A DNA stretch of 21,479 nucleotides from Verrucomicrobiota bacterium (lineage in GTDB: Bacteria; Verrucomicrobiota; Verrucomicrobiia; Verrucomicrobiales; DEV007): positions 1-21,479 of the forward strand of contig JAHDCN010000020.1 of assembly GCA_020629815.1 (NCBI GenBank). The letters are read 5' to 3'. The notes below the pieces were generated by a model. It searched no databases and was not told the origin of the DNA. It was given only the letters and a program-made list of their open reading frames with translations. Within the stretch, counting starts at the first letter, position 1, and the number at the start of each line of letters is the position of its first letter. Positions 16,026 to 21,479 of this stretch are shown piece after piece. The translations under genes and the position numbers were made by a program.

Positions 16026-16607
16026 TCACTTTCTACCCGGGCAGTAGTCAGCGGAATCTTCCGGCGACTTGAGGTCTTCCAGTTCCACGTCATTCAAGGT
16101 GGTGTCTTTGCCCCATCCAAATAGACGTTCAAAAAGCGGAAGCCAGGGCTCATTCTCGATCACCGATTGAAAATACACTTCGTGTTCCTTTTCCTTCACT
16201 CCCATTTCATGCAGCGTCTCATCGTGGTCGTAAATTTCCACTTCGTGGAAATACCGGATCATCACGAAGTATTCACAGACATTGCCGCTCTCCAGTTTTC
16301 CGGCAAAAAAGTAGGGCATGAATCTGCCGATGAAGTAACAGCTGAACGAGATCACTTTTCCGATCAGGTAGAACTTCAATTCCAGCCAGCGGGATGCGGG
16401 GATATTGTATTGCTCCATGATCTCCAGCACGTGTTTGCGGTGATCCCACTCGTCCTGCTCGATCTCACGGACACGATCGACTTCGTCAGGTTTCTTGAGA
16501 GAGCCAGCATGACCAATATAGGCAAATGCTGCTGCTCGTTCAGCGGAATAGGCCTGCTGCAATAATCGACGCAAGGCGGGATGGTCAAAGCTGCGGGATT
16601 TTGTCAT
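16026..16607 (-). CDS. Ferritin-like diiron protein related to COQ7 (demethoxyubiquinone hydroxylase)
   Basis: 193 aa. Two ferritin-like metal-binding halves are visible: E23 (SAERAAAFAY) with E53-x-x-H56 (QDEWDHRKH), and E112 (VCEYFVMIRYFHEVEIYDHDE) with E139-x-x-H142 (KEKEHEVYF). This E/ExxH/E/ExxH pattern is the diiron site of the COQ7 and related carboxylate-bridged family. A hydrophobic stretch between the halves (FYLIGKVISFSCYFIGRFMPYFF) suggests membrane association, as in COQ7. COQ7 hydroxylates a quinone precursor, but no other quinone-biosynthesis gene is nearby, so the substrate is unproven. It is the first minus-strand gene of the run ending at 11808 and is divergent from the small lipoprotein/MFS pair. 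Confidence 0.8.
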   Translation of the reverse strand: MTKSRSFDHPALRRLLQQAYSAERAAAFAYIGHAGSLKKPDEVDRVREIEQDEWDHRKHVLEIMEQYNIPASRWLELKFYLIGKVISFSCYFIGRFMPYFFAGKLESGNVCEYFVMIRYFHEVEIYDHDETLHEMGVKEKEHEVYFQSVIENEPWLPLFERLFGWGKDTTLNDVELEDLKSPEDSADYCPGRK

Positions 16608-16680
16608 GGTTGTTTACAGGACTACGAAAGTTTCTCTCTCGCTGTGTTCGATTTCAGAGGAATGTCTGATAGCTTATCGA

Positions 16681-16824
16681 ATGAGGCTTTTACTGATAGG
16701 TGTCAGTTGTTTCCTTTTGATCGGCTGTCAGGCTCCCGGTTCCGGATTTCTTTCTACCGAAAAATCGAGGGCAGCGACAATGCAAAATCAGCAACAATCC
16801 GAATCCGGGCCGTCGACTGATTGA
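16681..16824 (+). CDS. Small lipoprotein (47 aa) overlapping the MFS start
   Basis: A 47-codon frame beginning MRLLLIGVSCFLLIGCQAPG: a short lipoprotein signal with lipobox LIGC and Cys16, then a hydrophilic tail (STEKSRAATMQNQQQSESGPSTD). Such a compact signal sequence is unlikely by chance. Its stop TGA (16822-16824) overlaps the TTG start of the MFS gene as TTGA, a 4-nt overlap that suggests translational coupling and supports both calls. No Shine-Dalgarno site is visible. Function unknown; many tiny lipoproteins of this kind are antisense- or entericidin-like or serve transporters, but nothing here decides it. Confidence 0.6.
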   Translation: MRLLLIGVSCFLLIGCQAPGSGFLSTEKSRAATMQNQQQSESGPSTD

Positions 16825-18206
16825 TTGGGCTGGTCGATTGCAATCGGCTTTTCCTCAGCGATGGTCGCGCTGATTTGAAACGACTCTTCCTTCCGGAATT
16901 CCCCTTCGCTCCTGCGCGCCTTCCGTTCTTCTACGGCTGGCTGATAGCTTTCGGGGGAATGCTTGGAGTGCTGTTTTCCATCCCCGGACAAACGATGGGT
17001 TTTTCGGTTTTTACCGAGATTCTCATGGAGGAATTTGGATTGTCGCGGGTGGCTCTGAGCTCTGCCTATTTTGTTGGTACCGTTGCCAGCGGATTCACTT
17101 TGCCGTGGTTGGGAAAACTGTTCGATTACTGGGGTGCCCGGCGAATGATTGTTGCTTCTGCTTTGGCGACCGGGATCGTACTGCTGTTTCTCAGTGAGGC
17201 GGCTGATCTTTCCCGGATGTTGTCCGGAGGGTTGTCAGAGAAGGGGCGGTGGATCGTCGCCTTTGCGGTAATTGGTGTGGGGTTCTATTTGATTCGGTTG
17301 TCGGCTCAGGGAGTGCTGACGATGACTTCCCGCAACGTGGTGGGAAAATGGTTCGACCATCATCGGGGAATGGCTCTAGCTTTGATCGGCATCTTTACCT
17401 CGTTTGGTTTTTCCGTTGCCCCGAAGGTGCTCGATTTGTTGATCCAGCAGTTTGGCTACGATGGGGCCTGGAAGCTTCTGGGGTTTTTAACCCTCGGAGT
17501 CATGGCGCCTCTCGGCTGGCTACTATTCCGGGACAATCCGGAGGAATGCGATCTGAAAATGGACGGCCCGCGCGTGCGTAAACCGCGGAACAAAAACCCG
17601 GATATGGAGATTCATCGGGATTTCAAGAGGGAGGAGGCGCTGCGGACCTATGTGTTCCATGTATTCAACCTGTCGTTTGCGTTTTTCTCGCTCTACTCCA
17701 CTGCTTTCACGTTTCACATCGAGTCATTGGGAGAGGAGTTTGGCTTTCAAAAATCTCAGATCATCAATCTCTTCGTTCCGATGGCGATTGTGTCTGTGGT
17801 GACCAATCTTTTCTTCGGTTGGGTTAATTCACGGATTCGATTGAAATACATGCTCCTGATGATGAACCTCGGCGCGACATTTGGTGCGATTGGTTTGTTT
17901 CAGCTGAATTCCACTTTTGGGCTGGTTGCCTACGTTTTAGGAAATGGAGTGACTGGCGGCGTTTTCTCCAGCTTGTCTGGAATCGTATGGCCGCGCTTCT
18001 TTGGCAGAAAATGGCTGGGAGCAATCTCCGGAATGTGTATGAGCAGCATGGTGATCGCCTCCGGCATTGGCCCGTGGATGTTTGCCATCGGGAAATCGAT
18101 CAGTGGCAGCTACCACAGTATTCTGCTTGCCTGTATTTTCATTCCTGCAGCACTTTGCGTAGCGAGCCTGCGAGCAGATAATCCGCAGCGCAGTGACGGG
18201 ATGTAA
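16821..18206 (+). CDS. MFS transporter (oxalate/formate antiporter-like)
   Basis: 461 aa if started at TTG 16821; TTG 16875 (LKRLFLPEFPF) is an alternative that keeps the first helix. The protein has the alternating hydrophobic pattern of a 12-helix MFS carrier, with PFFYGWLIAFGG before helix 1 as in the oxalate/formate-antiporter and monocarboxylate-transporter branch. LPWLGKLFDYWGARRMIVAS resembles the conserved loop 2-3 motif (G-K-x-x-D-x-x-G-x-R-R). A charged central loop (DLKMDGPRVRKPRNKNPDME) separates the two six-helix halves. Substrate is unknown; organic anions are the family norm. Its stop TAA overlaps the first unit of the 22-bp repeat array, and the propeller gene follows after 62 bp. 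Confidence 0.88.
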   Translation: MIGLVDCNRLFLSDGRADLKRLFLPEFPFAPARLPFFYGWLIAFGGMLGVLFSIPGQTMGFSVFTEILMEEFGLSRVALSSAYFVGTVASGFTLPWLGKLFDYWGARRMIVASALATGIVLLFLSEAADLSRMLSGGLSEKGRWIVAFAVIGVGFYLIRLSAQGVLTMTSRNVVGKWFDHHRGMALALIGIFTSFGFSVAPKVLDLLIQQFGYDGAWKLLGFLTLGVMAPLGWLLFRDNPEECDLKMDGPRVRKPRNKNPDMEIHRDFKREEALRTYVFHVFNLSFAFFSLYSTAFTFHIESLGEEFGFQKSQIINLFVPMAIVSVVTNLFFGWVNSRIRLKYMLLMMNLGATFGAIGLFQLNSTFGLVAYVLGNGVTGGVFSSLSGIVWPRFFGRKWLGAISGMCMSSMVIASGIGPWMFAIGKSISGSYHSILLACIFIPAALCVASLRADNPQRSDGM

Positions 18207-18268
18207 CCCTGTTAGGTCCGCGACTTAACCCTGTTTGATCAGTGACCTAACCCTGTTAAGTTTGTCAC
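18199..18268 (+). repeat. Three-unit 22-bp repeat array between MFS and PQQ-like gene
   Basis: AACCCTGTT cores begin at 18205, 18227 and 18249, exactly 22 bp apart. Flanks of the middle unit (TGATCA, TGACCT) are closest to the consensus arms AGGTCA and TGACCT; the outer flanks are degenerate. The MFS stop TAA (18204-18206) lies in the first unit, and the propeller ATG (18269) begins 20 nt after the start of the last core, the same distance as at the HAD gene. The array fills essentially the whole intergenic gap. Confidence 0.85.
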
Positions 18269-19459
18269 ATGAAGTCGGTTTTCGGGATTCTCGGTGTGAC
18301 CCTGTTTGCGGCACTTTCGATTCAGGCGGAAGATTGGCCCAACTGGCGTGGGCCTAATTTTGATGGCAGATCAAAAGAAAAGATCCCGGACGAGTTGCCT
18401 TCCGAGCTGCCTGTCGCGTGGAGGGCACAAGTCGGTATCGGCTTTTCGACGGTTTCAGTAATGGGAAACCGCCTCCTGACGATGGGGAATATCGACGGGG
18501 TGGACTGGGTGTTTTGTCTGGATTCAAAAAGCGGGAAAGAAATTTGGAAGCACAGCTACGCTTGTGAATTGGATCCGCGGTATTATGAGGGAGGCCCGTC
18601 TGCGACTCCGACTATTCACGAGGGTTCGGTGTATACGCTGAGCCGCAAAGGGCATGCGTTTCGCCTCAGCCTCGAAAATGGCGAGGTCGAGTGGTCACGG
18701 GATCTGATCAAGGATCACCAACTGGAACTTCCGGAGTGGAGCTTCGCATCTTCGGCGTTTCTGGATAAGGAGAAAGTGCTCCTCAACGCGGGCAGGGGAG
18801 GGATCGCTCTGGATCGGAAAACCGGAAAGACCCTGTGGCTGCCGTCCACGGAATCCTCAGGATATGCAACGGTAGTTCCGTTTTCGAGAGGCGGGGCATC
18901 TCACCTGCTCTTTTCGGCAAAAGCGTTAATCGGATTCTCGGCGGAAGATGGTAAGGCCCATTGGGAGTTTTCGGTAAAATCGAGCCGCGATGTGAATGCG
19001 GCCGATCCGCTGGTTTTTGACAATCGGATTATGGTTTCTTCCAGTGGCGGAACGTATCTGCTCGAAGTTTCGGAGAAAGGGGAAGTCACTGAGCTTTGGA
19101 AGCAGCCGGATTTGAAGTGGTACTTTAACGCCGGGGTCAAAATTGCTGACCACGTATACTCGATCCATGGCACCACTCATCGCCCGACTGAGCTGATTTG
19201 CACAGAAGTGGAAACGGGTAAAACAGTTTGGTCAGAGGAGGGCTTCGGCAGTGGGGCGCTGATGGCAGCAGGAGACGCCGTTATTATTTTCGACAACGGC
19301 AAGCTCACCGTGTTTCGGGCCAGTCCCGAAAAGTATGACCCCATTCTCAGCCAGAAACTTTTGGACGGAAAATGCTGGACCGTCCCTGTGCTGGCGAACG
19401 GGATGATTTACTGCCGCAGCGCAGAAGGGGAGCTGGTCGCGGTTTCTCTGCCAAAATAG
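18269..19459 (+). CDS. Exported PQQ-like beta-propeller repeat protein
   Basis: 396 aa. Signal peptide about 1-20 (MKSVFGILGVTLFAALSIQA), then EDWPNWRGPNFDG, a hallmark N-terminus of exported PQQ-like/outer-membrane-assembly-type propellers in Planctomycetota and Verrucomicrobiota. Repeated blades are visible: VFCLDSKSGKEIWKHS, AFRLSLENGEVEWSR, GIALDRKTGKTLW, LIGFSAEDGKAHWEF and LICTEVETGKTVWSEE. Binding of PQQ is not implied by the fold. It is preceded by the 22-bp array and is separated from the convergent L,D-transpeptidase gene by only 5 bp, with no room for a dedicated terminator. Confidence 0.88.
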   Translation: MKSVFGILGVTLFAALSIQAEDWPNWRGPNFDGRSKEKIPDELPSELPVAWRAQVGIGFSTVSVMGNRLLTMGNIDGVDWVFCLDSKSGKEIWKHSYACELDPRYYEGGPSATPTIHEGSVYTLSRKGHAFRLSLENGEVEWSRDLIKDHQLELPEWSFASSAFLDKEKVLLNAGRGGIALDRKTGKTLWLPSTESSGYATVVPFSRGGASHLLFSAKALIGFSAEDGKAHWEFSVKSSRDVNAADPLVFDNRIMVSSSGGTYLLEVSEKGEVTELWKQPDLKWYFNAGVKIADHVYSIHGTTHRPTELICTEVETGKTVWSEEGFGSGALMAAGDAVIIFDNGKLTVFRASPEKYDPILSQKLLDGKCWTVPVLANGMIYCRSAEGELVAVSLPK

Positions 19460-19464
19460 TGAGG

Positions 19465-21351
19465 CTATTCCTGCCACGGAATCACGGAAGCCAGAGTCTT
19501 CGCGTCTTTCGGGTCGAGACCGTACACGTCCCGGGCAGGGGATATTACATAGCGACCATCTCCTTTTGGCCGTGGGAAGCTGGTGAAGTAGGTGATGTAA
19601 ACGTTTACGCGATTGTTGACCCGGAGGCTGTTGCGCTTCTTGGAGGCAATCGTGCTGCTTACCTTTTCACTGGTCCAACCTTGGGTTCCCAGGACCCAGG
19701 TGGCCATTTTTTTCGGATCGGCCAATCGTATGCAGCCGTGGCTGTGGTCCCGATTGGTATACTGAAAATACTTTTTCGAAGGCGTGTCGTGCAGATAAAT
19801 GTTGTACTTGTTCGGCAGCAGAAATTTAACGGTTCCCAACGCATTGTTGCTGCCGGGCTTCTGGCGTATGAACAAGGTGCCGGCTTCAACGCGGTCCAGC
19901 GCTCCCGAGCTGAAGTCCAGCGCAGAGGCGCTCGGGCTGAATGAGCTCACGATTTCGTAATTGTTACGGCTAAGATAGCTGGAATCATTCCTCGCTTTGG
20001 GGACCAGCTCTTCAGAGGCGATTGTTTTCGGAACATTCCAGTAGGGGCCAAAGACAACTTCCTGCATCACATCGCGGAAAACCGGCGTGCGTTGAGACGC
20101 TTCGGAGGCCTTGCCATGAACAACCCGCATATTGAGACTGTATTTTTCGCCGCCATCGAAACCAAACAGCTCAGCGGTAGGAAGATTGACAATCACATAG
20201 CGAGTGCCCAAGTCATAAGGCATCAAGCGGGCACGGTGTAGATTGATCGAAGTGGCGCGAAACTGATCAGCTGGATTGGTATTGAGAACTCGCCAAGTGC
20301 CGGAACCCATGATCCCGTCAGCCTCCAGTCCGTAGTCTTTTTGAAATGCCACCAAGCCGCCGGTAAGTTCCGGAGTCATCGAAGAGAGAAGCGCTGCCTG
20401 CTGAGGATCCATTTGCAGGTAGCCTTTCTGGATCAGATGCGCTGCCAGCGCTGGTGCGTGGGCATACGGTTGGTCCGGCCTGGCAACACCGTAGGTTTTC
20501 GGATCAGGTATATTAGGAAGACCTGTGTATTTAAGAACCGCCTGACGGGATCGCTCGTAGCCAGCTTGAAGCTCCCGATAAATCCAGCTCCTCGGAGCAA
20601 GAGATTGCATCACGGCGTCGAGGGAAAAAGGCTGGGACCGCATGCCGCGAATCAAGTCATCCGAGAAAGAGAGTGCGGTTCGATCTGCAGTACCGGGCAT
20701 ATCGCCCTTGTCCCACTCGGGCCAGAGGACATTGGCCGGAACGGCACCGAAGCGGATCAGGGCTGCTGCATCTGCAATGGCAACGGTTTTCGCCAGATCT
20801 TTCTTGTCTACTTGCCGGGTGGTAATAGCACTCTGGATTGTGGAAGGATCGAGGGCCTTCATCTGGGGAAGGGCATGCTTTACCAACTGGACGCCGATCG
20901 AGCGATAAAGTCGGTCGGGAAGTCGCTTCCCTTTCCAGAGAGGTTTAAAACCATTCTTATAGTAAGTGGTGGCAATCGCGTCTGCCAAAGTCTCACGATA
21001 ATAACGATCCGCAGGTATTAGCGGAAGGATAGCTGACTGTAGTGACAGCTTAGCCGGATCGCTCGGAGTTCCCTGAGGTGTGGGAGTAGACGGAGTGATA
21101 TTCCCTTCGGGAGCCCCGGGGAGTGGCGGTGCCGATTCGGGTTCCTTGTCCTTTCGAAACGCGCGTGGGAACAGGGCCAGCCGTCTGGCACCGGAATCTG
21201 ATGGCTTGGATTCGTTACCAGTCTCGGAAGATTCCTTTTCCTTCTTACGAAATTTGAAGAGCTGCGCTTCTGAAGGAGCGGGGCTCAAAACAAAGAGAAC
21301 AGTGGCTGCAGCGATGGCGGCGCCTCTGATACTGTTGAATCGCGGATTCAT
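19465..21351 (-). CDS. L,D-transpeptidase (YcbB/LdtD-like), exported
   Basis: 628 aa from ATG 21351, chosen because MNPRFNSIRGAAIAAATVLFVL gives a signal peptide ending near SEA, whereas the longer GTG-started frame (21402) buries it. Forms 3-3 peptidoglycan crosslinks using an active-site cysteine. A low-complexity Pro/Ser linker (PPLPGAPEGNITPSTPTPQ) follows the signal. The scaffold domain comes next, then a peptidoglycan-binding repeat (TGGLVAFQKDYGLEADGIMGSGTWRVLN) and the YkuD catalytic domain with YLHDTPSKKYF (H521) and DHSHGCIRL (Cys540). This arrangement is that of the large YcbB class. It converges with the propeller gene. A 12-bp palindrome (CCTTAATTAAGG, 21387-21398) lies 36 nt before the start. 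Confidence 0.93.
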   Translation of the reverse strand: MNPRFNSIRGAAIAAATVLFVLSPAPSEAQLFKFRKKEKESSETGNESKPSDSGARRLALFPRAFRKDKEPESAPPLPGAPEGNITPSTPTPQGTPSDPAKLSLQSAILPLIPADRYYRETLADAIATTYYKNGFKPLWKGKRLPDRLYRSIGVQLVKHALPQMKALDPSTIQSAITTRQVDKKDLAKTVAIADAAALIRFGAVPANVLWPEWDKGDMPGTADRTALSFSDDLIRGMRSQPFSLDAVMQSLAPRSWIYRELQAGYERSRQAVLKYTGLPNIPDPKTYGVARPDQPYAHAPALAAHLIQKGYLQMDPQQAALLSSMTPELTGGLVAFQKDYGLEADGIMGSGTWRVLNTNPADQFRATSINLHRARLMPYDLGTRYVIVNLPTAELFGFDGGEKYSLNMRVVHGKASEASQRTPVFRDVMQEVVFGPYWNVPKTIASEELVPKARNDSSYLSRNNYEIVSSFSPSASALDFSSGALDRVEAGTLFIRQKPGSNNALGTVKFLLPNKYNIYLHDTPSKKYFQYTNRDHSHGCIRLADPKKMATWVLGTQGWTSEKVSSTIASKKRNSLRVNNRVNVYITYFTSFPRPKGDGRYVISPARDVYGLDPKDAKTLASVIPWQE

Positions 21352-21479
21352 TTTGGTGGGAATGTTTGCCAGCAGGCTTCGGCCCGCCTTAATTAAGGTC
21401 ACCCATTTCTACCGAAGATGCGAGTGTTTCTTACCCTCAGTGTATCAGCCGAGATGCAGAATTTGTTACAACCATTTTC

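Overview
The window is about 21.5 kb of dense bacterial chromosome with 19 supported protein genes, two of them short lipoproteins. No tRNA, rRNA, CRISPR array, transposase or phage gene was recognised. The gene mix points to the Planctomycetota/Verrucomicrobiota group: a planctomycete-type cytochrome/PSD1 protein, a sulfatase, a Tat-exported Gfo/Idh/MocA protein, a ThuA-domain lipoprotein and a PQQ-type beta-propeller. Moderate GC suggests Verrucomicrobiota; this is inference, since no marker gene settles it. Clear Shine-Dalgarno sites are mostly absent.

Layout, left to right. (1) 1-4792, minus strand: MBL hydrolase, ThuA lipoprotein, glutamate racemase (murI), and a large PSCyt1/PSD1 protein that runs off the left edge. 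(2) 4840-5493, plus strand: a methyltransferase-like gene. It converges on a minus-strand Tat-exported oxidoreductase (5552-6877), with a bidirectional hairpin terminator between them. (3) 7062-8871, minus strand: citrate synthase followed by a HAD phosphatase, with a good sigma70-like promoter before citrate synthase. (4) 8955-11680, minus strand: sucC, a QueD/6-pyruvoyl-tetrahydropterin-synthase-like gene, then sucD. (5) 11808-16607, minus strand: ferritin-like (COQ7-like) diiron protein, sulfatase, gmk, coaC, coaB and a Tyr/His-rich lipoprotein, closed by a strong terminator. (6) 16681-19459, plus strand: small lipoprotein, MFS transporter, PQQ-like propeller. (7) 19465-21351, minus strand: L,D-transpeptidase.

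Regions 3 and 4 form a TCA-cycle block (citrate synthase and succinyl-CoA synthetase). Region 5 combines nucleotide and CoA biosynthesis. Regions 1 and 7 supply peptidoglycan functions (racemase, L,D-transpeptidase). The exported sulfatase, oxidoreductase, ThuA, PSD1 and PQQ-like proteins fit the polysaccharide-degrading envelope proteome of these phyla.

The most unusual signal is a 22-bp-periodic repeat. Its unit is a near-palindrome, arms TGACCTAAC and GTTAGGTCA around a CCT/AGG centre, plus one spacer base. Three cores fill the citrate synthase-HAD gap and three fill the MFS-propeller gap. In both arrays the last core starts exactly 20 nt before the downstream ATG, and a stop triplet within or at the edge of the array ends the upstream gene. 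A diverged two-unit copy in the same 22-bp register lies inside the PSD1 coding sequence, where the repeat's in-frame stops have been lost.

No gap between genes exceeds 300 bases. The longest is 6878-7061, where I see only AT-rich sequence and a possible weak promoter.
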